A stretch of 64,000 bases of DNA, from NCBI GenBank assembly GCA_000155695.1, contig DS990592.1:3410335-3474334 (forward strand). The letters run 5' to 3'. The stretch comes from Verrucomicrobiia bacterium DG1235 (GTDB lineage: Bacteria; Verrucomicrobiota; Verrucomicrobiia; Opitutales; Opitutaceae). The translations under genes were made by a program, and so were the position numbers. Positions within the stretch are counted from its first letter, which is position 1. Each line of letters starts with the position of its first letter. Below, one piece after another: positions 1 through 8,175 of the stretch. The notes under the pieces are model-generated. The model ran no database searches, was not told the DNA's origin, and worked only from the letters and a program-made list of their open reading frames with translations.

Positions 1-306
1 TCGCTCGAAGGTGAATGTGTCTGGCAGCACGCCGACGATGCGATGGGGCAGGCCGTTGATGTGGACGATGCTGTCGAGGGCGTCGTCGGAGCTCGACCAG
101 CCGTCCTGCCAAGTTTGGCGGGTGAGCATGGCTCCGGGGATGGCTCCAGGCTGAAAGTCTCGGGGCTCGAAGGGGCGTCCTGCGATGGCGGATACGCCGA
201 TGGAGTTGAGAAAACCGTCTCCGACGCGAAGGCCTTGGATGCGGAGAGGCTGCTCGATCTGGGAGATGGTCCCCTTCGCTCCAAAACCCTCGACATCAAC
301 AACCCC
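1..306 (-). pseudogene. Truncated MacB/ADOP-type ABC permease fragment
   Basis: The minus frame is open from a stop at 307-309 to the window edge and reads as the periplasmic core of a MacB-like (ADOP family) permease. Visible pieces are GRPFEPRDF, a RQTW segment, and VHINGLPHRIVGVLPDTF, which match the usual order 'GRxF..D', 'ls...W', 'v.v.g..~tVVGVmP..F'. No ATG lies between the stop and the first conserved residues, so the N-terminus with its first membrane segment is missing. The plus-strand ORF at 43-327 is the shadow of this gene. I infer an insertion or deletion near 306-330, where IS-end-like repeats begin. Function lost or, if the rest lies beyond the edge, a remnant. Confidence 0.7.
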
Positions 307-332
307 TTAAAACATAAAACCAAATGATATAA

Positions 333-371
333 GTGTAACCGATGTCCCCGGTTTTTGTGTTACCGATGTCC
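333..371 (+). repeat. Paired 15-bp direct repeat, IS-end-like
   Basis: Two near-identical copies of GTGTAACCGATGTCC / GTGTTACCGATGTCC lie 24 bp apart, right where the permease fragment loses its reading frame. Repeated GATGTCC motifs near a terminus resemble the ends of IS481-type insertion sequences (family knowledge, from memory). No transposase is next to them, so this would be a stranded end. Confidence 0.4.
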
Positions 372-471
372 ATCTCGTACCATGCAGGACTGGAAGAAGA
401 GAAAATGGGGTCAATCCAATACTTGATACTCTAGAGCATGAACTACGGCTGAAAGCTAAGCAAGCAACAGC

Positions 472-594
472 GCCGAGACCGATGCCCAAATGCTCGAAAC
501 CCTCTGCGTCAAAGACTACTTCCGCTACATCCTCTTGACCGTGACCGGCAAAGGAGCGGGAGATCGGGTTAAGCAGCCTGCTGCGGATCGGTGA
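472..594 (+). pseudogene. Degenerate coding fragment, copy A
   Basis: About 100 bp here is repeated at 1606-1705 with roughly 80% identity. In the plus frame most differences are synonymous or third-position, and the shared peptide contains ETDA.MLE.LCVK and LTVTGKG. That pattern suggests a former plus-strand protein-coding sequence. No start codon in frame precedes it and it ends at 594. I do not recognise the parent family; a mobile-element protein is possible. Confidence 0.4.
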
Positions 595-678
595 TCTGAA
601 TCGGGGATCCCTGAGCAAAATACGGTGTCGTAACCGCCCAGCCGCAGTGCGGCTTCAAGGACGCGAAGACCGCAGAGG

Positions 679-918
679 CTAATCAAGCTGATCGCGATCA
701 AGCGGTGGGCGATCAGGGACTTTACCAAGAATCTCTCTAAATGCCTTCTCGCTGCCACGGTCCGCACGCTCCTTCAGGTATTCAAGCGTTAGGACCGCAG
801 ATAGCTTTTCGGATGCTGCTGAGCTAATGAACTGGTTTAACGAAATCCCGTCTCGCTTAGCGACCTCCTTTAGCTTTCGGTGCAATGACTCTGGTATCCT
901 GATTGTTATCGCGCTCAT
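679..918 (-). CDS. Ribbon-helix-helix antitoxin-like protein (79 aa)
   Basis: A short protein starting MSAITIRIPESLHRKL followed by KRDGISLNQFISSAASEKL. This is the beta-strand plus two-helix pattern of HicB/Arc-type ribbon-helix-helix DNA-binding proteins. The C-terminal 35 residues are charged and would be the toxin-binding part. It starts inside the stop of the upstream PIN gene (ATGA overlap, 915-918), so the two are probably translated together. It likely neutralises the PIN protein and represses their common promoter. Gene order is toxin first, antitoxin second, the reverse of the common arrangement. The start ATG at 916-918 is fixed by the overlap. Confidence 0.8.
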   Translation of the reverse strand: MSAITIRIPESLHRKLKEVAKRDGISLNQFISSAASEKLSAVLTLEYLKERADRGSEKAFREILGKVPDRPPLDRDQLD

Positions 919-1331
919 CGTTTTTCTTTCTCCTTAAGATATTCGCCAGGTGTAAGAACCTTGATCCCGAATTTCTCGCATCCGGAAAAGTCCTTGGTGT
1001 TGTGGGTTAAAATAGCATCGGCTCCGAAGGCGACAGCTGCCTCAAGAACCAGGTCGTCCTTGGGATCCTTGAGAACAGGTCGCCAGAGGAAAAAGACATC
1101 CAAGAGCGTCGCCCTACTGCAAATAAAGCCCAGAACCGCTTCTGCCTCCTCGTCCGTGAAATCATCCGCCAGGGGCGGACGCCGCAAAACATCCGAATAC
1201 TCTTCGTAAAGCCCTACTGACAAGCCCACGTCCAGAACCGAATCCGCCAAATCTTGCAGCACGAGGTACGATGCACACCTTGTCGAGTACAAGCCCGCGA
1301 ATAGCACATTCGAGTCCAAAACAACCCGCAT
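915..1331 (-). CDS. PIN-domain toxin, COG1569-type (138 aa)
   Basis: A PIN-fold ribonuclease-like protein. It begins MRVVLDSNVLFAGLYS, the first acidic residue of the PIN active site being in VLDSN. A middle acidic residue is in LYEEYSDVL, and the final acidic cluster is in DPKDDLVLEAAVAFGADAI with the typical LTHNTKDF ending. An upstream in-frame start at 1382 exists, but the PIN fold starts at MRVV, so 1331 is chosen. Length is typical for the family. It forms a 4-bp-overlapping pair with the RHH gene, and is expected to cleave RNA unless bound by it. Surrounded by decayed DNA, suggesting horizontal acquisition. Confidence 0.82.
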   Translation of the reverse strand: MRVVLDSNVLFAGLYSTRCASYLVLQDLADSVLDVGLSVGLYEEYSDVLRRPPLADDFTDEEAEAVLGFICSRATLLDVFFLWRPVLKDPKDDLVLEAAVAFGADAILTHNTKDFSGCEKFGIKVLTPGEYLKEKEKR

Positions 1332-1584
1332 GGTTGCATATGTGTAACCAAACATTTCCAAAGTCAACGGGAAATATGGCATGGTGACACCTGACCGAGG
1401 AGCGGGAACCTATAGGGTCGAAACATCTTCGACATGCGCCCCGGCACCACCGGCCTGGCGCAAGTTCAAGTTCCGAGCGTTAAGCGACTACCGAAGGAAC
1501 TGACACCTCAACGAGCCCAGCGAGTTCCGACCGAAGGGACACATACATAACAGATCGGGCACCCAGTGAACCGGAACAATCGAC

Positions 1585-1705
1585 ATGCCCACCCCGAAAC
1601 GACTGGCCGAGACCGATGCCCGAATGCTGGAGAGCCTCTGCGTCAAAAATTACTTCCGCTAAATCCACCTGACCGTGACCGGCAAGGGAACCGGAGACAG
1701 GGTTA
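1585..1705 (+). pseudogene. Degenerate coding fragment, copy B
   Basis: Begins with an ATG (1585) and reads MPTPKRLAETDARMLESLC before an in-frame TAA at the position where copy A (472-594) has TAC. Downstream of the stop the similarity to copy A continues (LTVTGKG). The nonsense change shows this copy is dead. Family unknown. Confidence 0.4.
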
Positions 1706-1810
1706 GGCCGCTACCTGAACTCTGCGATAAAAAACAGAGACCTGCTGTCCACCGCGACACCTACTCGCCCAGAGGGCGAACAGACAGGACACATACCTAA
1801 AAAATCATCA

Positions 1811-1999
1811 TCTGCGCGAATCTGTGATATCTGTGGTCAAAACAAAACAGTCCTGCCCGCTTAGAGGAATTGTCTCGTCGCTCTGCTTCTCAAGTGTCGC
1901 ACAAAGTGCTCGTTACGCGCCTTTGCTACGCCATCTCCACGGTGCTTCGTCGCGGTTAAAAAAAACCTTTGCGTCCTTCGAGATCTTCGCGGTTAAGAA
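1811..1999 (+). repeat. Two 9-bp-period TGCG elements before wzi-like gene
   Basis: At 1811-1845 the units TCTGCGCGA, ATCTGTGAT, ATCTGTGGT are followed by CAAAAC. At 1967-1999 the units TTTGCGTCC, TTCGAGATC, TTCGCGGTTA are followed by AGAA, ending 12 bp before the ATG at 2011. Same orientation and same 'GCGGT then A-rich' ending as the copies at 3901, 7081, 41291, 46324 and 47386. Confidence 0.6.
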
Positions 2000-2010
2000 A
2001 TGCCCTTCAA

Positions 2011-3528
2011 ATGCAAAAGCTAATCCCTCTTTTCTCCGTCGCCCTCGCCACAAACGCACTCGCCTCGCCCCGCATCGAATCAAATTCGATCGCGGATCGG
2101 CACGACATGCAGCTGCTCCGCGACAACGGAGCCATCGAAAGCGCCATCCTCACTTGGCCGTGGCCGCTAGGGCGCTCTGCGCCCGATTCAAAATTGAATA
2201 TTGAAGATTCGATAACAGGAAAGGCGTTGGACAAATTTGAAGACCTGTACGCTGATGCGAGCGCAGTGGGTCTACGGCCGATCGAAACGACCCTGTCGAT
2301 CGCTTCTGATTCTCTCCCTTTCCGCTCCTTTGGGTCGCAGCCGCGCGAGCAGTTCGAAGCCTCCATATCACAGTCCTGGCTCAGCGAATGGTTCGCCGGC
2401 AACATTAGCCTTACTTACGCAGACGATCCCTTGGACGGAGATGAATTTCGACTAGACGGAACTTACCTCGCTATGGCGCTCGGGAACTGGTCATTCGGCA
2501 TCGACCAAGTCGAACGCTGGTGGGGTCCGGGATGGGACGGGTCTCTCATTCTATCCAACAACGCCCGCCCCGCTCCCGCCCTATCTCTAACTCGCATCTC
2601 CCCCGACGCCTTCGAAAGCAAGTGGCTCAAGTGGATCGGTCCCTGGACCTTCACCACCTTCATGGGACAGCTCGACAACGACGAAGGAGAACGCCCCGGC
2701 TCCGATGCCCGCCTCTTCGGCATGCGCATCGACTTCTCTCCCTTCGGCTGGAAAAATCTCGATATCGGCCTCAGCCGCACCGCCCAATGGGCAGGAGAAG
2801 GACGTCCTGGCGGATTGGATACATTTAAAATGCTCCTCCTCGGAGAAGACAATGCCGTCAATGGAGTTACCAATGAGAACGAGCCCGGCAACCAACTGGC
2901 CGGAATCGACTACCGACTTCGGATTCCCGGCTACAATATTGCCCACTACTTTCAGATCATAGGTGAGGACGAGGAAACCTTCCTACCTGATGCCAACATG
3001 ATCATGGGCGGGCTAGAAGCCTGGGGAGAGCTCGACTCTACGAGTGCCACTTGGAGAGCCTATTTCGAGTGGGCCGATACTCGAGCAGGCTATGTTCGCC
3101 GAGATCCTCGGCCCGACCGCGATTTCAATACCGCCTACAACCACGGCATCTACCGCACCGGCTACCGACGTAAAGGCCAAGCCATCGGCCATGCCATGGA
3201 CGGCGATGGCCTCATGCGCTCGATCGGAGCCTTCATCGTCCAGGAAAACGGAAACCTCTGGGGGGCTAAATACCGCAACTACTCCCTCAACCGTGACGGA
3301 CGCGGTCCCAACTCCGTTACTATCGATCCAGTCGAAGGCCAATCCCTCGAACTCTTCGCCGAACTTAGCGACCTCTCATTTGCCTTCCCGTCCAGCACCC
3401 AGAACCTAGAACCCAGAACCCTACCCAAGCTCAACTTAGGCATCCATTGGAGCGACGAGGAAAACCAGATCACAGGCGAGACCGATTCCGAATTCGGAGG
3501 CCACCTCTCGATCACCACTTCATTTTGA
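2011..3528 (+). CDS. Wzi-like capsule assembly outer-membrane protein
   Basis: A 505-residue protein of the capsule assembly Wzi family, an outer-membrane beta-barrel that anchors or helps assemble surface polysaccharide. It starts MQKLIPLFSVALATNALA, a signal peptide; the upstream TTG-type start at 1969 adds no signal-like sequence, so ATG 2011 is chosen. The family hallmark is clear: ERWWGPGWDGSLILSNNARP near residue 170, then amphipathic strands to a C-terminal SITTSF ending in phenylalanine, as barrels do. It heads the exopolysaccharide export genes. Oddly, two heptamer repeats of the kind otherwise seen in leaders lie inside the reading frame (2193-2214 and 3397-3424). Confidence 0.85.
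   Translation: MQKLIPLFSVALATNALASPRIESNSIADRHDMQLLRDNGAIESAILTWPWPLGRSAPDSKLNIEDSITGKALDKFEDLYADASAVGLRPIETTLSIASDSLPFRSFGSQPREQFEASISQSWLSEWFAGNISLTYADDPLDGDEFRLDGTYLAMALGNWSFGIDQVERWWGPGWDGSLILSNNARPAPALSLTRISPDAFESKWLKWIGPWTFTTFMGQLDNDEGERPGSDARLFGMRIDFSPFGWKNLDIGLSRTAQWAGEGRPGGLDTFKMLLLGEDNAVNGVTNENEPGNQLAGIDYRLRIPGYNIAHYFQIIGEDEETFLPDANMIMGGLEAWGELDSTSATWRAYFEWADTRAGYVRRDPRPDRDFNTAYNHGIYRTGYRRKGQAIGHAMDGDGLMRSIGAFIVQENGNLWGAKYRNYSLNRDGRGPNSVTIDPVEGQSLELFAELSDLSFAFPSSTQNLEPRTLPKLNLGIHWSDEENQITGETDSEFGGHLSITTSF
2193..2214 (-). repeat. Heptamer repeat inside the wzi-like gene
   Basis: ATTGAATATTGAAGATTCGATA contains period-7 units (ATTGAAT, ATTGAAG, ATTCGAT). It is the reverse complement of the CAATCTT/CAATATT heptamers found before the genes at 3997 and 7158. 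It encodes part of KLNIEDSI in the N-terminal region. Confidence 0.55.
3397..3424 (+). repeat. Four-unit heptamer repeat inside the wzi-like gene
   Basis: Four consecutive 7-bp units, ACCCAGA, ACCTAGA, ACCCAGA, ACCCTAC, lie in the 3' part of the gene and encode a TQNLEPRTLP stretch. It is the same family as the CCTAGAA units at 42998-43025. Confidence 0.65.
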
Positions 3529-3996
3529 CCGAACCGCCGGTCATGCAACACCGAGCACTTTGCGCGACAATCGAGAAGCGAAACGAAGACATCAGCCAGA
3601 ATCCACAAATCCCAAAATCATTGCTTCGCCATCTCTGTTTCACTCCGTCGCGTAAACTGGAGGCCAATAGCATTCGAAACCTCCCATTCAATCCAAACCT
3701 AACGCCGCTCTGCGGCACCTGCTTGACTGATAGCCAACCTGACTACCGAGGCAAAGCCGGCAGCGAAGCGAAGGACAAAATAGCAGAACACAACGCCTTC
3801 GCTATAGCGAAAGTCCTCCACTAGCCTGACTTTTCGTGCGTCTCCGTGGCCAAAAAAACAGATCACCTAATCTCCTAACTTGAAATCATCAATTTCTAAA
3901 AGCTCAGCGATCTCAGCGGTTAAAACAATTTACAATCCATAATTTTCAATCTGCAATCCGCTCATCACCTTCTTTGCGGCTAAAGAATTCCTTCCC
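3529..3996 (+). other. 468-bp leader with stacked repeat families
   Basis: No gene seen. In order it carries a double-hairpin element (3698-3743), a TGCG element (3831-3859), a second TGCG element ending GCGGTTAAAAC (3901-3926), five heptamers (3926-3960: CAATTTA, CAATCCA, TAATTTT, CAATCTG, CAATCCG) and a third partial TGCG motif (3966-3988), then the ATG at 3997. The TGCG/heptamer stack is repeated in the same order at 7081-7157. Confidence 0.65.
3698..3743 (+). repeat. Double-hairpin repeat, copy 1
   Basis: CCTAAC, then stem GCCGC-TCT-GCGGC, then ACCT and an imperfect second stem between TTGACT and AGCCAA, then CCTGAC. Same plan as copies at 44762-44807 and 46184-46230; stem 1 differs from copy 2 (GTCGC/GCGAC) by compensatory changes. 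Confidence 0.6.
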
Positions 3997-6462
3997 ATGA
4001 AGCTAACCAAGATCCTAACTCTTATTATCCTTACATTCCTTGCTGGAGCTAGCGGCCACGCGCAAACGCTCTCCGCGGACCAACAGAACAAGCTCAATTC
4101 TCTTCCTCCAGCTATTCGAGCTCAAGCCATTGACGAACTACGAAAGCTTGGAGCGCAGTCCTCTACTTCTCAGGCAAGCAAGCCCATCGAACAACCCGAA
4201 GTTGTTACAGTTAAAGAGCAAGAAACAGACGAACGCATCGAAGAAGAATTCGATCAGGCAACGGATCTCACAAACACAGAGGAAGTCTCCGCCGAGAAAG
4301 TAGTCAAACAAGAGCTCAAACAGTTTGGCTACGAGCTTTTTTCCGGGTCGCCCACCACCTTCGCGCCTGCAACCGAGATCCCCATTCCTACCGACTATAT
4401 AATCGGCCCCGGCGACCAGGTTCGCATACAACTTTTTGGCAAGGAGTCTGCCAGCTACGATCTCTACGTCTCACGCGAGGGAATCCTTCAAGTGCCTGAA
4501 TTGGGGCCGCTCACCGTTGCAGGTCAGTCGTTTCTCGAACTCAAAGAAGAAATCTCACGACGCGTCAGCGATCAAATGATCGGCATGCAAGCATTCGTCA
4601 CCCTCGGCGAGCTCCGCTCTATTCGCGTATTCCTCTTGGGCGATGTTTCTCGTCCAGGATCCTACACTGTTAGCTCTCTATCCACCCTGACCAACGCCCT
4701 TTTCGTAAGCGGCGGCATTCGCCCTATTGGCTCGCTTCGCAACATACAACTAAAGCGATCAGGCCAAACAGTCGCAACTCTCGACCTTTACGATCTACTC
4801 CTCAAGGGCGATACCTCTAAGGATGCGAGCCTCAAACCTGGCGACGTTATCTTCGTTCCACCCGTCGGAAAACTTGTCGGAGTCGCAGGAGAAATTCGCC
4901 GCCCCGCTATCTACGAACTCAAAGGAGGAGAGACGATAGATAACATTATCAACATGGCAGGGGGCTTCACTCCGCAAGCCTACCCGTCGATATCGCAGAT
5001 CGAGCGCATCTCGGACTCCGGTCTAAAAATGCTTGTAGATACCGATCTAACGAAAGAAAACGTAAAGGAAGCTCTCGTCCAAAATGGCGATACACTTCGA
5101 ATCTATTCCACGCTCGATCGCCTGCAGAATTACGTCCGTCTAGCAGGCGCTGTCGAGAGACCGGGCGACTACGAATGGCAGAATGGCATGCGTATTTCCA
5201 ATGTGATTAGAACAATAAATCAAGTTCACCCAGACGCTGATCTTAACTACGCTTTGGTTGTATCCAAAAACCCAATCAACGGACGATGGAGCACCCGTTC
5301 CTTCAGCTTAGAAAAGCTCTTCTTGGGCAACGACAACACCCATAACTTGTTCCTTAACTCAGAAGATCGTATCTACATATTCGATGATACAGAAATGGAG
5401 CGTTCTGGACTCCAGGACATCATCGAGCGCCTGCAGGCTCAAGGCACCAGCGAAAATCCCCAAAAAATAGTCACAATCACTGGTCGAGTTAGGCATCCAA
5501 GCTCATATCCGCTCGACGATAAAATGCAGATTTCTGACCTTATTCGCGCCGCAGGTGGTTTCACAGAAGACGCCTATACTCTGGAAGCCGAATTACTCCG
5601 CTACCAAGACAACGGCAAGCAGCTTAGAGACTCCATTCTCATACCAGTGAATCTTGCTGGACTAGAATCGAATCCGACCCTGGACGTCACTCTACTTCCT
5701 TTCGACCAACTCACAATTAAGCGTGTACCGGAATGGACAGATCGAGAAGAAATCGTCATCTCCGGCGAAGTGCGGTTCCCCGGAACCTACACCATCGAGC
5801 GCGGCGAGACACTTTCACAAATCATAGAGAGAGCGGGAGGCATAACAGACCTTGCCCACCCCGAATCCGCTGTTTTTCTCAGAGAAAGCCTTCGCAGAAG
5901 CGAGTTGGCCAATCTTGAGAAACTGCGCGAAAGGCTTCAGGGGGAAATCGCAACCGCTTCTCTTCAACGTGATGAATTTTCTGCAGATAGCATCGATACG
6001 GCTGAATCGCTCCTCAAACAGCTTGAGAGCACCCAAGCCGTAGGTAGACTTGTCATCAACCTTCCAGAAATACTAAACTATCAGACCGACATCAGTCTTA
6101 AAGGAGGCGATCGATTAGTAGTACCTCAAAGACCTCAAGCCGTGACGATCCTCGGCAGCGTCAACTACCCAACCTCTCATCTCTACCAAACAGGTCTTAC
6201 TCAAAGCGATTATATATCACTCTCAGGCGGCCTCATGCGGAATGCCGACAAGAAGCAAATCTATGTCGTGCGCTCCAACGGACGAGTCGAAATCGAACAA
6301 CGCTCCCGCTTCTTCCCTAAAGGCAGTTTGGCCATTCATCCAGGTGATACCATTGTCGTGCCAATTGACGTAGACCGCATGCATCCTCTGAAATTCTGGG
6401 CCGCAACAACACAGATCTTCTACCAAATCGCCCTCGGAGCCGCCGCAATCGGATCATTCTAG
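3997..6462 (+). CDS. Wza-like polysaccharide export protein with SLBB repeats
   Basis: An 821-residue secreted or outer-membrane polysaccharide export protein. A signal peptide (KILTLIILTFLAGASGHA) precedes a low-complexity acidic spacer rich in Glu and Gln. The Poly_export domain follows at about 125-215 (PTDYIIGPGDQVRIQLFGKE, then the LGDVSRPGSYTV strand). After it come several SLBB beta-grasp repeats, seen as recurring 'V.I.G.V..PG.Y....G..ls..I..AGG.' units such as AGEIRRPAIYELKGGETI, ITGRVRHPSSYPLDDKM, ISGEVRFPGTYTIERGETL and LGSVNYPTSHLYQTG. It is about twice the size of Wza, typical of long SLBB proteins in Verrucomicrobiota. It likely forms the outer-membrane or periplasmic conduit for the polymer whose length is set by the Wzz-like protein downstream. 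Confidence 0.88.
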   Translation: MKLTKILTLIILTFLAGASGHAQTLSADQQNKLNSLPPAIRAQAIDELRKLGAQSSTSQASKPIEQPEVVTVKEQETDERIEEEFDQATDLTNTEEVSAEKVVKQELKQFGYELFSGSPTTFAPATEIPIPTDYIIGPGDQVRIQLFGKESASYDLYVSREGILQVPELGPLTVAGQSFLELKEEISRRVSDQMIGMQAFVTLGELRSIRVFLLGDVSRPGSYTVSSLSTLTNALFVSGGIRPIGSLRNIQLKRSGQTVATLDLYDLLLKGDTSKDASLKPGDVIFVPPVGKLVGVAGEIRRPAIYELKGGETIDNIINMAGGFTPQAYPSISQIERISDSGLKMLVDTDLTKENVKEALVQNGDTLRIYSTLDRLQNYVRLAGAVERPGDYEWQNGMRISNVIRTINQVHPDADLNYALVVSKNPINGRWSTRSFSLEKLFLGNDNTHNLFLNSEDRIYIFDDTEMERSGLQDIIERLQAQGTSENPQKIVTITGRVRHPSSYPLDDKMQISDLIRAAGGFTEDAYTLEAELLRYQDNGKQLRDSILIPVNLAGLESNPTLDVTLLPFDQLTIKRVPEWTDREEIVISGEVRFPGTYTIERGETLSQIIERAGGITDLAHPESAVFLRESLRRSELANLEKLRERLQGEIATASLQRDEFSADSIDTAESLLKQLESTQAVGRLVINLPEILNYQTDISLKGGDRLVVPQRPQAVTILGSVNYPTSHLYQTGLTQSDYISLSGGLMRNADKKQIYVVRSNGRVEIEQRSRFFPKGSLAIHPGDTIVVPIDVDRMHPLKFWAATTQIFYQIALGAAAIGSF

Positions 6463-6542
6463 TAAACTCAAACCACAATACTAAGCGCAGAGTGCGACAC
6501 TAGAAGAGCGGCCCGACAAAACAAACGCTGAGTTTGCATAGA

Positions 6543-6929
6543 ATGAACATTGAGACACTAAGCTCAGAAATTCTTGGTTCTGCTATAGAAGTCCATAAAG
6601 AACTTGGCCCTGGTTTACTAGAGTCGACTTATGAAAGATGCCTCGTCCACGAATTATCGATGCGAGGTATAAAAACCGAAAGACAAAAGATTCAGCCAAT
6701 AAACTTCAAAGGCCTTACCTTAGATGAAGGATACCGATTAGATGTACTCGTTGAGTCCAAAATTATATTAGAACTCAAGGTGGTAGAGTCGTTGGCGGAT
6801 ATCCACACAGCACAACTCTTAACTTACCTAAAACTGTCCCAACTAAATCTAGGTTATCTTCTTAACTTTAACGTCACCCAAATGAAGCAGGGAATTAAAC
6901 GCCTTGTTAACAATCTAAAGAAAACCTGA
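6543..6929 (+). CDS. GxxExxY family protein (PDDEXK-like fold, 128 aa)
   Basis: Begins MNIETLSSEILGSAIEVHKE and carries the name-giving motif in GPGLLESTYE, followed by the nuclease-like core DEGYRLDVLVESKIILELKV (D...E.K pattern), then TAQLLTYLKLS and GYLLNFN. These match GxxExxY proteins (PDDEXK_3 superfamily), whose biological role is not established. The start at ATG 6543 is preferred over a TTG 9 bp earlier. It sits between two exopolysaccharide genes with no functional link, and TGCG-type motifs lie on both sides (6481-6503 and 6925-6945). I infer it arrived as a small mobile cassette. Base composition is more AT-rich than the neighbours. Confidence 0.85.
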   Translation: MNIETLSSEILGSAIEVHKELGPGLLESTYERCLVHELSMRGIKTERQKIQPINFKGLTLDEGYRLDVLVESKIILELKVVESLADIHTAQLLTYLKLSQLNLGYLLNFNVTQMKQGIKRLVNNLKKT

Positions 6930-7080
6930 GCGATCTCTGCGACATAGACAACTCCAAGTTGAGGACTAAACCACGCAATTATTGGCTAACTACAAACCCA
7001 ATATATTAACGTAACAAAAACTCACACGAGTGAAGTGAAACACCCTCAAAAGAGCACGATTTAGATTATTTTACTTTTAA

Positions 7081-7157
7081 AAACTCGGCGTCTTCAGCGA
7101 TCTCTGCGGTAAAAACACAACCCAATTTTCAATATACAATTTCCAATCTTCAATTAA
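7081..7157 (+). repeat. Composite TGCG plus heptamer leader abutting an ATG
   Basis: A 9-bp-period TGCG element (7081-7116, ending CTGCGGTAAAAAC) is followed by five exact-phase heptamers (CAATTTT, CAATATA, CAATTTC, CAATCTT, CAATTAA; 7123-7157) that touch the ATG at 7158. The run contains no G. It takes the place where a ribosome-binding site would be; no purine-rich SD is present. Confidence 0.75.
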
Positions 7158-8159
7158 ATGAACGAAGTGAATCCATCCCCTCAACCATATCCTCCCTATC
7201 CCTACTATCCACAGGAAGAAGACGAACTATCCCTAATCGATCTTTGGAATATCGTCTGGAAGCGAAAATGGCCATGGCTTGTGTTTGGACCTCTCTTCGG
7301 AATTTTCGGAGTTTTCTACGCCCTAAACCAAACTGAAATCTATCGAGCTGAAGCCACGCTGGCTCCCAACTCCGAAGAAAAAAGCGGTGGCGGACTCTCC
7401 GCTCTCGCCGGGCAGTTCGGCGGTCTAGCCTCCATGGCAGGACTCAATCTAGGCGGTGGAGGTTCAACTGAAACAGCCATCGCAACTCTAAAATCCCGCC
7501 AATTCCTCACTCCATTTATAACCACAGAAACCAGTCTCAAAGCCCTGTTCCCAAAAGAATGGGATGAAGAAACCAAAGCATGGACTGTGGCCAAAGAACG
7601 GAGAAACGATAGCAATACTCCTACCGACTTAGAAGCATACGAGTTTTTCACTAAGAACAGCCTTAAAGTATCTGAAGATAAGAAATCAGGTTTAGTAACG
7701 CTAGCAGTCGAACTTCCGGATCCTAAACTCGCCGCTGAATGGACGAATCAACTAGTAGGCAAGCTTAACTCCCATCTCCGGCAGCAAGCGAAAATCGAAT
7801 CCGAGCGAAATCTAGCCTACCTGAACGATCAACTCTCTGACACCAGAGTGCTCGAGATTCGCGAAGCCCTATACGGCTTGATCGAAAACCAAACCAAGAA
7901 TGCGATGCTCGCCAACGCAAAGGAGGAATACGCGTTCAAAGTGATAGATCCCGCAGTTGTCCCCGAGCTTCGAGTACGCCCGAAACGATCACTAATCGTA
8001 ATCGCGTCAGGAATGCTTGGCGGCTTTTTCGGCCTATTCCTCTGCTTTGTCTTCCATTTTGTGGATACAGCGAAAAAGACCAAACCGTCTCTACAACCAG
8101 CCAGTAAGCATTCCGCTAATCACATTGAGCCCGCCAAAGACACTACCAAGCACGACTAG
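7158..8159 (+). CDS. Wzz/GumC-like polysaccharide chain-length protein
   Basis: A 333-residue inner-membrane protein with the Wzz plan: a short Pro/Tyr-rich cytoplasmic start, DELSLIDLWNIVWKRKWPW, a first membrane span (LVFGPLFGIFGVFYAL), the conserved IYRAEATLAP strand, a periplasmic helical region with a Gly-rich insert (GLSALAGQFGGLASMAG), and the closing PELRVRPKRSLIVIASGMLGG motif that leads into the second span. There is no Walker-type tyrosine kinase domain after the second span, so it is the short form. It should control chain length of the polymer exported by the SLBB protein. It ends 16 bp from the convergent nucleotidyltransferase gene. Confidence 0.87.
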   Translation: MNEVNPSPQPYPPYPYYPQEEDELSLIDLWNIVWKRKWPWLVFGPLFGIFGVFYALNQTEIYRAEATLAPNSEEKSGGGLSALAGQFGGLASMAGLNLGGGGSTETAIATLKSRQFLTPFITTETSLKALFPKEWDEETKAWTVAKERRNDSNTPTDLEAYEFFTKNSLKVSEDKKSGLVTLAVELPDPKLAAEWTNQLVGKLNSHLRQQAKIESERNLAYLNDQLSDTRVLEIREALYGLIENQTKNAMLANAKEEYAFKVIDPAVVPELRVRPKRSLIVIASGMLGGFFGLFLCFVFHFVDTAKKTKPSLQPASKHSANHIEPAKDTTKHD

Positions 8160-8175
8160 ACCCTACCCTTAGGCT

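Larger units (their letters stand above)
1332..2010. other. Gene-free stretch with decayed repeats
   Basis: No convincing gene. It holds copy B of the duplicated fragment (1606-1705), a repeated ACACATAC-type motif at 1535-1552 and 1786-1800 that again resembles IS termini, and two 9-bp-period TGCG elements (1811-1845 and 1967-1999) just before the Wzi gene. ORFs predicted across it have no recognisable domain and I consider them spurious. Confidence 0.6.

Noticed and set aside
43-327. 94-aa plus ORF at the left edge
   Set aside because: Shadow of the permease fragment on the minus strand, which has recognisable MacB-type motifs.
1969-2010. Upstream start for the Wzi-like gene
   Set aside because: Adds a basic stretch read from the TGCG repeat and spoils the signal peptide; ATG 2011 fits.
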